The notes under the pieces were generated by a model. The model was given only the letters and a program-made list of their open reading frames with translations. It did not search any database and was not told the DNA's origin. 64,000 nt of DNA from Actinomyces sp. zg-332 (GTDB taxonomy: Bacteria; Actinomycetota; Actinomycetes; Actinomycetales; Actinomycetaceae): contig NZ_CP064951.1 of the NCBI RefSeq assembly GCF_011751945.2, forward strand, positions 434,001-498,000, in the 5' to 3' direction. Shown here piece after piece: positions 55,729 through 64,000 of this stretch (position 1 is the first letter of the stretch; the number at the start of each line of letters is the position of its first letter). Both the position numbers and the translations under genes were made by a program.

Positions 55729-57012
55729 TTGTCATCTGCTACAGAAAAACTACTAAAGCTTGACGATATTTCCTCAAAACGACCTAGACATGAGGTCACC
55801 TTAGAGAACTTATCTTCTGACCTGAGTCCTAGTCTGTTTGCTAAGAGGAAATTCAGTGCATATATACATATTCCTTTTTGTAAGCATAGATGTGGATACT
55901 GTGACTTTAACACCTATACGAATACTAATTTTGGTGTAGGTGCAAGCGTTGGAGACTATGTTGATTCTTTGTGCTTAGAATATGACTTTGCTGTCGAAAA
56001 TCTTGAAAACTCTGGTGTGGAAGTCGATGAGATTGATACTGTTTTCTTTGGAGGAGGCACACCGACTTTTTTGGAGGCAAGTGAGCTTTCTAGAGCATTA
56101 GAAGAGTTATCTAAACGTATACCTTTATCCAAAAACGTTGAAGTAACAACTGAGGTTAATCCTGAAACTGTTGACGAAAACTATATTAGCCATCTAGCTG
56201 AAAACGGTTTTACCCGTTTGTCTTTCGGAGCACAATCAGGTGTTGATAAAGTTTTGAAAATTTTAGATAGGCAACATGACAAGGAAAAAATAGCTCCTTT
56301 AATTCAATGTGCTAAAGATAAAGGATTGCAAACTTCTGTTGATTTAATTTATGCCACTCCAGGTGAAAGTGTTTTAGATTGGGAAGAATCAATAAATTAT
56401 GCGCTAAAGCTAGATACAGATCATATATCTGCGTATGCCCTTTTGATTCATGAAGGTACGAAGCTAGGGCAAGATTTAAAGCGAGGAAAAATTCCTGCTG
56501 TTGATAGTGACGATGAAGCCGTAAAATATGAGATTATTGACAATATTTTGGCAGAAAATGGATACAGATGGTATGAAATATCTAACTGGGCTAAAAATGA
56601 TAAAGTTTGTAGGCATAATTTAGCTTATTGGAATAGTCATAATTGGTGGGGCTTTGGGTGTGGGGCACATTCTTATGTAAATGCTACCAGGTGGTCTAAT
56701 CTAAAACACCCTAGAGTTTATGCTAATCGTTTAGCTAATAACCAAAGCCCTGTGTATTCTAAAGAAATATTGACTGAAGATACTATATATGAAGAAAAAC
56801 TAATGCTTGAAATTAGGCTTAGAGAAGGAATCGATTTAGAAAACAGTTGCTTTTATTTTGCTGATGAACAAATAGAGGCTCTTAAATCAGCGCAATACAT
56901 TTTAGAAGAAGAATATGCTAAAGGAAAGCTTGTTCTATCGCTAAAAGGTAGGCTTATGGCAGATACAGTTACACAAATTCTATGGGATAGTTTTTCAATA
57001 AGGAATATTTGA
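55729..57012 (+). CDS. hemW: Radical SAM protein HemW (heme chaperone, coproporphyrinogen oxidase-like)
   Basis: This 427-residue protein has AYIHIPFCKHRCGYCDFNTY, a CxxxCxxC iron-sulfur motif followed by a DF pair, which marks HemW. It also has FFGGGTPTFLE (SAM binding), RLSFGAQSG and the HemW C-terminal domain. HemW delivers heme, fitting the cytochrome bd genes here. The start is a TTG at 55729, three bases past trmB; the site before it is weak, so a later start is possible. Confidence 0.92.
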   Translation: MSSATEKLLKLDDISSKRPRHEVTLENLSSDLSPSLFAKRKFSAYIHIPFCKHRCGYCDFNTYTNTNFGVGASVGDYVDSLCLEYDFAVENLENSGVEVDEIDTVFFGGGTPTFLEASELSRALEELSKRIPLSKNVEVTTEVNPETVDENYISHLAENGFTRLSFGAQSGVDKVLKILDRQHDKEKIAPLIQCAKDKGLQTSVDLIYATPGESVLDWEESINYALKLDTDHISAYALLIHEGTKLGQDLKRGKIPAVDSDDEAVKYEIIDNILAENGYRWYEISNWAKNDKVCRHNLAYWNSHNWWGFGCGAHSYVNATRWSNLKHPRVYANRLANNQSPVYSKEILTEDTIYEEKLMLEIRLREGIDLENSCFYFADEQIEALKSAQYILEEEYAKGKLVLSLKGRLMADTVTQILWDSFSIRNI

Positions 57013-57081
57013 TTATTTAAGCTAAGTGAGAAATGTCTTTTACTTGATAATAAATAGATTATAAAATTCTATTTAAGCATA

Positions 57082-57108
57082 TTAGCACTCGCTATTATTG
57101 ACTGCTAA
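57082..57108 (+). promoter_or_regulatory. CIRCE operator for HrcA
   Basis: TTAGCACTC, nine bases, then GACTGCTAA. It matches the CIRCE consensus (TTAGCACTC-N9-GAGTGCTAA) except for one base in the right arm. It lies 44 bases before hrcA, as expected for HrcA self-repression of the hrcA-dnaJ operon. Confidence 0.9.
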
Positions 57109-57151
57109 CAAGGTGGTATAGTTTATCTTATAAATTAAACGAGGAGGTGAC

Positions 57152-58171
57152 ATGTCATATAACCGAAGAATGGAAGTACTACACGCAATTGTTAGTGATT
57201 ATGTAAAAACACGTGAACCAGTAGCTTCTAAAACTTTAGTGGAAAGGTATAAGTTTGGAGTTTCACCAGCCACTATACGAAATGACATGGTTATCCTTGA
57301 AGAGCAAGGTTTAATTCATCAACCACATACATCTGCAGGACGTGTCCCAACTGATGCAGGATATAGAGTTTTTGTTGACCAAATCGCTGAGATAAAGCCA
57401 CTTTCCTCAGTTCAAAGAAATGCTATATCCACATTTTTATCTGATGCAACAGATATCCAAGATGTAGTTGAAAGATCAGTAAAACTACTGGCTCAGCTCA
57501 CTAACCAAGTTGCAGTAGTTCAATATCCATCTATACGTAAAGTTAATTTAAAACATATAGAAATGTTACTTTTGAGCCCTAATAAAATAATGTTCATTTT
57601 TATTACGACCAATGGTTATGTAAGCAGGCGTGTTATTGAAACAACAATGCCAGTTAAACAAGAGGCTTTAGATAGTTTGAAACTAAAGTTAAATATTGCT
57701 TGTACAGGAGTTGAATCTTCGCAAATAATAATATCTTTAGAGGACTTAAACCGAACTCTTCATCCCAATGAACAGCACATAGTTCAAGGTTTGAAACAAA
57801 TAATACTAGACATTTTAACTATCGATTCTGAAGAAAAATTAGTAACAGCTGGTTCTTCGAATTTAGTAAAAGTTGATGACGACTTTAATAATTCAATCGT
57901 ACCAGTTTTAGATGCTCTAGAAGAACAAGTAGTCTTGTTACGCTTATTTTCTCAAATGAATAACGATAAAAAAGTTGAGGTTTCCATTGGTGTAGAAAAC
58001 CAATGTGAAGATTTACTTGAAACTTCAGTTGTTGCAGGAGCCTATGGTACGACTGAAGCCAAAGCACATATAAGCATTATTGGTCCTAAACGAATGGACT
58101 ACGCAAAAAATATGGCTGCTGTAGAAACTGTATGTAAGCATTTGTCTGAGCATTTATCACAGAATGGATAG
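57152..58171 (+). CDS. hrcA: Heat-inducible transcription repressor HrcA
   Basis: This 339-residue repressor has an N-terminal winged helix (RRMEVLHAIVSDYVKTREPV, then SPATIRNDMVILEEQGLI and PHTSAGRVPTDAGYRVFVD). A dimerization and sensor region follows. It binds CIRCE and is held active by GroEL in known cases. ATG 57152 follows GAGGAGGTGAC, a strong ribosome binding site. dnaJ follows at 6 bases. Confidence 0.96.
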   Translation: MSYNRRMEVLHAIVSDYVKTREPVASKTLVERYKFGVSPATIRNDMVILEEQGLIHQPHTSAGRVPTDAGYRVFVDQIAEIKPLSSVQRNAISTFLSDATDIQDVVERSVKLLAQLTNQVAVVQYPSIRKVNLKHIEMLLLSPNKIMFIFITTNGYVSRRVIETTMPVKQEALDSLKLKLNIACTGVESSQIIISLEDLNRTLHPNEQHIVQGLKQIILDILTIDSEEKLVTAGSSNLVKVDDDFNNSIVPVLDALEEQVVLLRLFSQMNNDKKVEVSIGVENQCEDLLETSVVAGAYGTTEAKAHISIIGPKRMDYAKNMAAVETVCKHLSEHLSQNG

Positions 58172-58177
58172 AAAGTA

Positions 58178-59281
58178 ATGGATTATTATGAAGTATTAGG
58201 TGTGAGTAAAGACGCTACTCAAGATGAAATCAAGAAAGCTTACAGAAAAAAAGCTAGAACTTTACACCCAGATGTTGCTGGTCCAGATAAAGAAGAAGAG
58301 TTTAAAAACGTTACAGTAGCATACGAAACACTTTCTAATCCACAAAAAAAGCGTGCTTATGATATGGGTGGACAGTCTCCTTTTGGAAGTACTACAGGAT
58401 TTGGTGGAACATCATTTGAGTTTGGTGATATATTTGATACATTTTTCTCGGGAAGATCACAATCTGGTCCATATCCAAGGGCTCAAAAAGGACAAGATAG
58501 ACTTATTTCGATTAGCTTAGACTTATCAGAAATAGCCTTCGGAACTGAAAGAGAAATAGAGTTTGACACCTATGAAAAATGTGAAGACTGCGATGGACAA
58601 GGTACTAATGAGCCTTTGACTGTTTGTTCCGTATGTAATGGGCAAGGAACAGTTCAAAAAGTAGTACAGTCTCTACTTGGACAAATGGTTACTAACTCTG
58701 CTTGTTCAGCTTGTGATGGGCACGGAACAATAATTTCTAGTCCATGTAATACTTGTAACGGAAACAGTCGCGTGAGGAAAAATAAAAAGATTAAAGTTGC
58801 TATTCCTGCTGGTGTAGAACAAGGTAACAGAATACGTGTATCAGGAGTGGGTGAAGCCGGTTTATTTTCTGGTCCAAACGGCGATATTTACGTAGAAATT
58901 AAGCAGAAACACCACTCTATGCTGGTACGTGAAGGCAATGATTTACACACTAAGTTACGTATTCCATTAACAGCTGCAGTTCTTGGTACAAAGTTTGATA
59001 TTGAAACTTTAGATGGAATGCAGACAGTGAACATTCAGCCTGGAACACAGTCAGGTGAAACAGTAAAACTTGCAGATAAGGGCATAGGATACTTAAATAG
59101 ATCAGGCCGTGGCGATTTATATGTTCATGTTGACATTGAAATTCCTAAGAGCATATCTGATGAAGAGAAAGAATTATTTGAAAAAATAGCTAATATAAGA
59201 AATGAAGAAGTTGTTGAACCTGAAATAGATAAGAATGAACAAGGATTCTTTTCTAAGCTTTGGGAGAAATTAGATTTATAA
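58178..59281 (+). CDS. dnaJ: Chaperone DnaJ
   Basis: This 367-residue Hsp40 has the J domain (DYYEVLGVSKDATQDEIKKA, HPD in TLHPDVAG), a Gly/Phe-rich linker, four zinc-binding Cys pairs (CEDCDGQG, CSVCNGQG, CSACDGHG, CNTCNGNS; the last lacks its final Gly) and the C-terminal substrate domain. The hrcA-linked DnaJ2-type copy is the actinobacterial rule. It ends TAATG, overlapping the rsmE start. Confidence 0.96.
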   Translation: MDYYEVLGVSKDATQDEIKKAYRKKARTLHPDVAGPDKEEEFKNVTVAYETLSNPQKKRAYDMGGQSPFGSTTGFGGTSFEFGDIFDTFFSGRSQSGPYPRAQKGQDRLISISLDLSEIAFGTEREIEFDTYEKCEDCDGQGTNEPLTVCSVCNGQGTVQKVVQSLLGQMVTNSACSACDGHGTIISSPCNTCNGNSRVRKNKKIKVAIPAGVEQGNRIRVSGVGEAGLFSGPNGDIYVEIKQKHHSMLVREGNDLHTKLRIPLTAAVLGTKFDIETLDGMQTVNIQPGTQSGETVKLADKGIGYLNRSGRGDLYVHVDIEIPKSISDEEKELFEKIANIRNEEVVEPEIDKNEQGFFSKLWEKLDL

Positions 59282-60057
59282 TGACTTACCCAGTTTTTAT
59301 ACAGCCTGATAGAGATTTAGATATCTTAAATGTAGGTGAAAAAGTTAGTATTTCTGGTACAGAAGCTCATCATGCAATTGCAGTTATGCGCCTTAAAAAT
59401 GGTGATATAACTGATATTGTGGATGGAAGAGGTACACGTTTGCGTTCACGTATTGTACATAGTGACAAAACACAATTTACCGCTGAAATTATAGAAAAAA
59501 TAACTGATGAGCCTAAGCGTATACAACTGCATTTAGTACAAGCTTTAGCTAAAGGATCAAGAGACGAACAAGCAGTGGAATCTTGTGTAGAATTAGGGGT
59601 AAAAAGCATTACTCCTTGGAAAGCTGAAAGATGTGTCAGCGTTTGGGTAGGTAATAAGGTACAAAAATCTATAGCTAAGTGGCAGAGCCTAGTTTTTGCA
59701 GCAACTAAACAATCTCGCCAGTCTTACTTACCAGCAGTAAATGACTTATGTGACAGTAAAAAACTATCTACTTTTATTGAAGAAAAACAAAGTGATAAAG
59801 TGGGATTTTTTGTTTTGCATGAGTCTGCTGACAACTATTTATCAGATTTACCTCAAAAGTTATTTGATACTTATGAGGAAATTTATATTATAGTTGGGCC
59901 AGAGGGCGGAATAACTGAAAATGAATTAGAAATGTTCACCCAGAAAGGTGCAATAAAGGTGCGTTTATCTGATAGTGTTTTACGCACATCTAATGCTGGA
60001 AATGTTGCTATAGCAATGATAGGTGCTAAAGCTAATCTTTGGACTGATAAATCTTGA
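59281..60057 (+). CDS. rsmE: 16S rRNA (uracil(1498)-N(3))-methyltransferase RsmE
   Basis: This 258-residue SPOUT methyltransferase has EAHHAIAVMRLKNGD, KGSRDEQAVESCVELG, the SAM loop IIVGPEGGITENELEMF and LSDSVLRTSNAGNVAIAMIG. ATG 59281 overlaps the dnaJ stop by one base (TAATG), the usual pairing in this operon. It modifies U1498 in the 30S decoding region. Confidence 0.95.
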   Translation: MTYPVFIQPDRDLDILNVGEKVSISGTEAHHAIAVMRLKNGDITDIVDGRGTRLRSRIVHSDKTQFTAEIIEKITDEPKRIQLHLVQALAKGSRDEQAVESCVELGVKSITPWKAERCVSVWVGNKVQKSIAKWQSLVFAATKQSRQSYLPAVNDLCDSKKLSTFIEEKQSDKVGFFVLHESADNYLSDLPQKLFDTYEEIYIIVGPEGGITENELEMFTQKGAIKVRLSDSVLRTSNAGNVAIAMIGAKANLWTDKS

Positions 60058-60186
60058 AATTTTACTAAATATTTATTTTATGTTTGTATATAAAGATAAT
60101 TTTGAGTTTTTGCTTGAAATATGTTGATACTGCGTATAAATGATAAGAAAATATGAGATAAAGATATAAAACACTTAGGAGAAAAC

Positions 60187-60654
60187 GTGACTATTGAAGT
60201 ATGTAATGAAACTACTTACAAAGTAGATGAAAAAGAATTTGCTGATATTGCACGCTTTGTATTAGATAAAATGCACGTAAATCCTAAAGCTGAACTATCT
60301 ATTATATTCATTGATGAAAAAGCTATTGAGAAGTTACATATTGATTGGTTAGGTCTTGAAGGTCCAACCGATGTTATGTCTTTCCCAATGGATGAACTGC
60401 GTCCCGGAACTGCTGACAATCCTAGCGAAGAAGGGATTTTAGGGGATATAGTTATCTGTCCAACTGTTGCAGCAGCTCAGGCTAGTAAAGCTGGACACTC
60501 AGCAGTAGAAGAAATGCTTTTATTAACTACTCATGGAATACTGCACTTGCTTGGATATGACCATGTAGAAAAAGAAGAAGAAAAAGTTATGTTTGACTTA
60601 CAGCGTAACTTACTGCTCACATTTTTAGCTTCTAAAGAAAATAATACTTTATAA
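60187..60654 (+). CDS. ybeY: Endoribonuclease YbeY
   Basis: This 155-residue metal-dependent RNase matures 16S rRNA 3' ends and aids rRNA quality control. The zinc site is HGILHLLGYDH, with a GPTDVMSFPMDE and ILGDIVICP pattern before it. GTG 60187 follows TTAGGAG. It lies upstream of the CBS/CorC gene and era, a conserved set. Confidence 0.95.
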   Translation: MTIEVCNETTYKVDEKEFADIARFVLDKMHVNPKAELSIIFIDEKAIEKLHIDWLGLEGPTDVMSFPMDELRPGTADNPSEEGILGDIVICPTVAAAQASKAGHSAVEEMLLLTTHGILHLLGYDHVEKEEEKVMFDLQRNLLLTFLASKENNTL

Positions 60655-60683
60655 AATGCTAGTATCATTTAGGTAAATTTGCC

Positions 60684-61940
60684 ATGGATTATATTTGGTT
60701 TTTGATTCTAGGTTTAGTCTTAGGAATATTTTCAAGTATCGTTTTGACTGGTGAAAACGCTGTTGAGCGACTAAGTCGTGCTAGCATCGATGAAACAAAA
60801 TATGGCAAGAAAGATAAAGAAAAACTTTATTGGCTTGTAGATAATGTAATGCAGTCTATTTTGTCTTTAAAAGTCTTTTTTGTGCAGATTTTTGGCTCTG
60901 CTGTAATATTTTTTACTGTATTCTCTTTCACATATTTTACTGAAAAATGGGTGGCTATTGTTTTTTGCTTAATTTTTACACTTATTTTTTCTTCAATTTT
61001 TATAGGTATACTACCTGTGGTTGTAGGTAAAACTTATGCCGTTAAAGTTGCTTATATTTTGAGAAATTTATTGTATGGAGTTAGCCGTATAAATAATCGT
61101 CTAAATAGGGTAATCGTTGACCATAAACAAGAAAATATATCTGAGTTTGAGATTCGCACTAATGTTGCACGCGATTTACGTGAAGTTGTTGATGGTGCAG
61201 ATAGCATTGAGACTTTCGAAGACGAAGATAGAGAAATAATAGAGTCGGTCTTTGAACTTGGCGATACTATTGTGCGTGAAGTAATGGTCCCTCGTATTGA
61301 TATGATTACCGTTTCACCTAATGAAACTATTAATACAACTTTGACTTTATTTGTAAAATCAGGTTATTCGCGTATACCAGTTGTGGGTAAAAATATAGAT
61401 GATGTTTATGGGGTTGTATATCTGAAAGATATTTTGCATAGATTACATTATCATCCTGATGATAAGAACGAGCTAATAAATACTGTCATGAGACCGGCAC
61501 ATTTTGTGCCTGAGACAATATATTCTGATAACTTACTCAGAAAAATGCAAGAAGAGCTTTTTCATATAGCTATTGTAGTTGATGAATATGGTGGTACTGC
61601 TGGGCTAGTTACTATTGAGGACTTACTTGAAGTTTTAGTTGGTGACTTATTTGATGAACATGATAAAAAGATTCAAGAGCCTGAAGAAATTTCACCAGGT
61701 ATTTGGAAAGTTCCAGCGCGTTTTCCTATCAATGAGCTAGATGAATTATTGGATGTCGAAATTGAAGATGAAGATGTGGATACCGTAAATGGCTTATTAG
61801 CGAAAGCTATAGGTAAAGTTCCTTTGCCTGGCACAAGCGGTAAAATTTATGGGTTGAATTTGATAGCACAAGAAGCGATTGGTCGTAGAAAACAAATAGG
61901 AGCAATAGTTATATCTAAAAACGATGAATTTGAGGAATAA
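60684..61940 (+). CDS. Hemolysin C/CorC-type CBS-domain membrane protein
   Basis: This 418-residue protein has an N-terminal CNNM-type (DUF21) membrane region with three or four helices, a CBS pair (VREVMVPRIDMITV and TVMRPAHFVPE) and a CorC/HlyC C-terminal domain (SPGIWKVPARFPINEL). A VVDEYGGTAGLVTIEDLLE motif is typical. Relatives are linked to Mg/Co efflux. It is between ybeY and era, as is usual. Confidence 0.92.
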   Translation: MDYIWFLILGLVLGIFSSIVLTGENAVERLSRASIDETKYGKKDKEKLYWLVDNVMQSILSLKVFFVQIFGSAVIFFTVFSFTYFTEKWVAIVFCLIFTLIFSSIFIGILPVVVGKTYAVKVAYILRNLLYGVSRINNRLNRVIVDHKQENISEFEIRTNVARDLREVVDGADSIETFEDEDREIIESVFELGDTIVREVMVPRIDMITVSPNETINTTLTLFVKSGYSRIPVVGKNIDDVYGVVYLKDILHRLHYHPDDKNELINTVMRPAHFVPETIYSDNLLRKMQEELFHIAIVVDEYGGTAGLVTIEDLLEVLVGDLFDEHDKKIQEPEEISPGIWKVPARFPINELDELLDVEIEDEDVDTVNGLLAKAIGKVPLPGTSGKIYGLNLIAQEAIGRRKQIGAIVISKNDEFEE

Positions 61941-62081
61941 TTTACTTGCTGTGGTGATATGAAAAAGTAACTTATAATTTATACTAAAAGAATAAGAAAA
62001 TCTGTAATAATTTGAAATCTAAGACCTTTAATAAGGTATTATTTGTAGTAGAAATAAATTTTTGGCGACAGGGGAATAGCA

Positions 62082-63059
62082 ATGGATTTTCCATCAGATA
62101 AAGACCTTATGAACGGTCCTAATGCACTGGATGGATTTGTATCCAAGTTTAAGGTTGATTATCCTGATGATTATCGTTCAGGATTTGCTTGTTTAATAGG
62201 GCGTCCTAATGCTGGTAAATCAACTTTGACTAATGCTTTAGTGGGCGAGAAAGTTGCGATTACTTCTATGCGTCCTCAGACAACTCGTCATACTATTAGA
62301 GCTATTGTCCATAGGCAAGAGGGACAAATAGTGCTTGTGGATACGCCCGGTTTACACCGTCCACGCACTTTGCTGGGGAAACGTTTGAATGAACTAGTAC
62401 GTGAAACTTTATCAGATGTTGATGTTATTTTATTTTGTCTGCCTGCTGATCAAAAAGTTGGTCCTGGAGATAAGTTTATTGCAGCTCAGTTGTCCTCAAT
62501 TAAAACTCCTGTTATAGCTGTTGCTACTAAGACTGATTTGGTTGACCACGAAAGACTTGTAGAACATTTATTAGATATCTCAACTTTGCATAATTTTTCT
62601 GACATTATTCCTGTTAGTGCACTAAAGAATAAGCAAGTTGACGACCTTATAGATCTTGTTATTTCTAAGCTACAGGTTTCTCCTCCTTTATATCCTGAGG
62701 GTGAGCTTACTGATGAACCAGATGATGTTATGATTGCAGAGTTAATCAGAGAGGCGGCCCTAGAGGGAGTAAGGGATGAGCTTCCACACTCCTTAGCAGT
62801 AGTTGTTGAAGAAATGATTACTCGTAAGAATAAAAATAAAGAAGAAATAGTTAATATTTATGTAAATCTTTATGTTGAAAGAGATTCACAAAAAGCAATT
62901 ATCATAGGAAAAAATGGTTGTCGTTTGAAAGAAGTAGGAAGTAGAGCCAGAAAAGGCATTGAAAACTTATTAGGCAAAAAGATTTATTTAGATTTGCATG
63001 TGAAAACAGCCAAAGACTGGCAACGAGATCCTAAACAGCTACAAAAATTAGGGTTTTAG
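62082..63059 (+). CDS. era: GTPase Era
   Basis: This 325-residue ribosome-assembly GTPase has GRPNAGKSTLTNALVG (G1), SMRPQTTRHTIR (G2), VDTPGLHRPRT (G3), TKTD (G4) and a C-terminal KH domain with AIIIGKNGCRLKEVGSRARKGIE. It binds 16S rRNA near the 3' end. It is about 30 residues longer at the N-terminus than E. coli Era, as often in actinobacteria. ATG 62082 after AGGGGA. Confidence 0.95.
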   Translation: MDFPSDKDLMNGPNALDGFVSKFKVDYPDDYRSGFACLIGRPNAGKSTLTNALVGEKVAITSMRPQTTRHTIRAIVHRQEGQIVLVDTPGLHRPRTLLGKRLNELVRETLSDVDVILFCLPADQKVGPGDKFIAAQLSSIKTPVIAVATKTDLVDHERLVEHLLDISTLHNFSDIIPVSALKNKQVDDLIDLVISKLQVSPPLYPEGELTDEPDDVMIAELIREAALEGVRDELPHSLAVVVEEMITRKNKNKEEIVNIYVNLYVERDSQKAIIIGKNGCRLKEVGSRARKGIENLLGKKIYLDLHVKTAKDWQRDPKQLQKLGF

Positions 63060-63087
63060 TATTGCCTAATTCTAGAGTAGGTATGGT

Positions 63088-63849
63088 ATGGAAATTTTAG
63101 ATACTGTTTTTAAACATCGTTCTATTAGAGATTTTAAAGATGAAACACTGAGCGAGGAAACGCTTGAGACTCTTTATAAATCAGCCATTGCAGTATCTAC
63201 CTCAACTAGTAGCCAAGCTTGTTCTATAATTCATGTAAGTGACCCTAATATAAAGAACGAAGTTTCAAAAGTTTCACGTCAAGAATTTATAGCTAAGGCA
63301 CCTCATCTTTTCATATTTGCTGTAGATAATTACAGGAACAAAAGCATTGCTGAAGAATCTGGGGTAAAGCAAACTTATGCTAGTAGCATGGATCTTTTCT
63401 TCCAAGGATTTAGCGACGCTTGTATTATGGCTCAGACTATGGCTTTAGTGGCGCAAAGCATGGGATTGGGTATCTGTTTGCTTGGAAGTATCTTGAATAA
63501 TCCTGAGCGCATATGTGAGCTTTTAAAAATGCCTCAGCTTACTTTTCCAGCTATAGGACTTGTAGTAGGTAAGCCTAGTGACAAAGTTATTTATCAGAAA
63601 CCGCGTCTAGACTTTTCAATGCGTGTATTCGAAAATGAGTACAAAGTTTACGATGATTATTTGTCAGAAATAGCTGAATATAATGACGAGATTGCTCAAT
63701 ATTTCATCAAGCGTAACGATGCAAGTTCTGGTAGCCAATATCGTAACGATTTTGTAAAAGTAGTTATTTCTCGTTTGAAAAAAGATTACCCTTCACGTAG
63801 GAAAATACTAGAGTTTGCTCGTAAACAAGGCTTTGAAGTTGAACTGTAG
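63088..63849 (+). CDS. NADPH-dependent nitroreductase family protein (NfrA/NfsA-like)
   Basis: This 253-residue flavoprotein has KHRSIRDFKDETLSEETLETL (FMN-binding RSIR), SSQACSIIHV, SDACIMAQTMALVAQSMGLGICLLGSI and a C-terminal part with PSDKVIYQKPRLDFSMRVF, matching the oxygen-insensitive NfrA/NfsA type. It reduces nitro compounds or quinones with NADPH. It sits between era and recO, an unusual place. ATG 63088 after TAGGTATGGT. Confidence 0.88.
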   Translation: MEILDTVFKHRSIRDFKDETLSEETLETLYKSAIAVSTSTSSQACSIIHVSDPNIKNEVSKVSRQEFIAKAPHLFIFAVDNYRNKSIAEESGVKQTYASSMDLFFQGFSDACIMAQTMALVAQSMGLGICLLGSILNNPERICELLKMPQLTFPAIGLVVGKPSDKVIYQKPRLDFSMRVFENEYKVYDDYLSEIAEYNDEIAQYFIKRNDASSGSQYRNDFVKVVISRLKKDYPSRRKILEFARKQGFEVEL

Positions 63850-63883
63850 TTGTAAGTAAGTGGAATTAGCGAAGGAGTATGCA

Positions 63884-64000
63884 TTGAAAATTTATCGTAG
63901 TGAAGCGATAGTGTTGCGTACTCGTAAGCTTGGGGAATCAGACAAAATCATTACTATCTTTACTAAAGAATATGGGATAAGAAATGCTGTGGCTAAGGGA
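63884..64000 (+). CDS. recO: DNA repair protein RecO, N-terminal part (runs off window)
   Basis: The first 39 residues, MKIYRSEAIVLRTRKLGESD, then KIITIFTKEYGIRNAVAKG, match the RecO OB-fold start, and era-recO is a common pairing. I chose TTG 63884 because GAAGGAG sits 7 bases upstream; the ATG at 63879 hits a stop at once. Confidence 0.9.
   Translation, partial: MKIYRSEAIVLRTRKLGESDKIITIFTKEYGIRNAVAKG

Noticed and set aside
63879-63890. ATG at 63879 as the recO start
   Set aside because: Its frame reads ATG CAT TGA and stops at once; the TTG at 63884 gives the RecO sequence.

Overview
The window is a chromosomal stretch of an AT-rich, Gram-positive actinobacterium. Actinobacterial signs are a SepIVA-like coiled-coil gene between coaD and a DUF177 gene, a DUF6912 gene, LGFP cell-wall repeats, a MetP/MetS-type amino-acid importer, an RNase E/G with basic Arg-rich tracts, and an LAXTG-type sorting signal. 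The gene order (recG-rsmD-coaD, rne-rplU-rpmA-obgE-proB-proA-nadD-rsfS, lepA-trmB-hemW-hrcA-dnaJ-rsmE-ybeY-hlyC-era-recO) resembles Actinomycetaceae and relatives, but the genus cannot be named from the sequence alone.

Layout. 1-5.7 kb: end of an LGFP-repeat GH25 muramidase, galE, and a YfcC-type permease. 5.7-14.2 kb: rpmB, a decayed DAK/FakA-like gene, recG, rsmD, coaD, sepIVA-like, DUF177, rnc, DUF1697. 14.4-20.6 kb (minus): cytochrome bd oxidase genes cydA-cydB, a terminator, then its assembly exporter cydD-cydC; repeated TTGTAATTG words lie upstream of cydA. 20.9-30.1 kb: RNase E/G, L21, L27, ObgE, proline synthesis (proB, proA), NAD synthesis (nadD), RsfS and a histidine phosphatase, followed by tRNA-Ala(GGC).

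About 30.38-40.52 kb is an accessory island, visibly richer in G and C than everything around it, starting directly after the tRNA-Ala terminator. It holds a decayed minus-strand gene, a class I lanthipeptide locus (a Cys-rich precursor, LanB split by a frameshift, an intact-looking LanC), remnants of an IS1634-like and an IS3-type transposase, a small membrane protein, and a minus-strand three-gene set that looks like an ABC-three-component (ABC-3C) conflict system: a truncated effector C-terminal domain, a winged-helix-like middle component, and a zinc-hook ABC ATPase. No integrase, lanthipeptide exporter or leader protease was recognised. I infer a mosaic of transferred and partly decayed pieces; the precursor-LanB-LanC unit is the most promising new system.

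40.5-52.8 kb returns to AT-rich sequence: a DUF4422-GT8 glycosyltransferase, a PH-domain protein, a metal ABC importer (binding lipoprotein, ATPase, two permeases), DeoD, an NSS-family transporter with its small subunit, DUF6912, an orphan LAETG sorting-signal ORF, and rpsT with a GC-rich structured leader. 53-64 kb is a housekeeping run: lepA, trmB, hemW, a CIRCE operator, hrcA, dnaJ, rsmE, ybeY, a CBS/CorC protein, era, a nitroreductase and the start of recO. All functional calls come from reading motifs; no database search was run.
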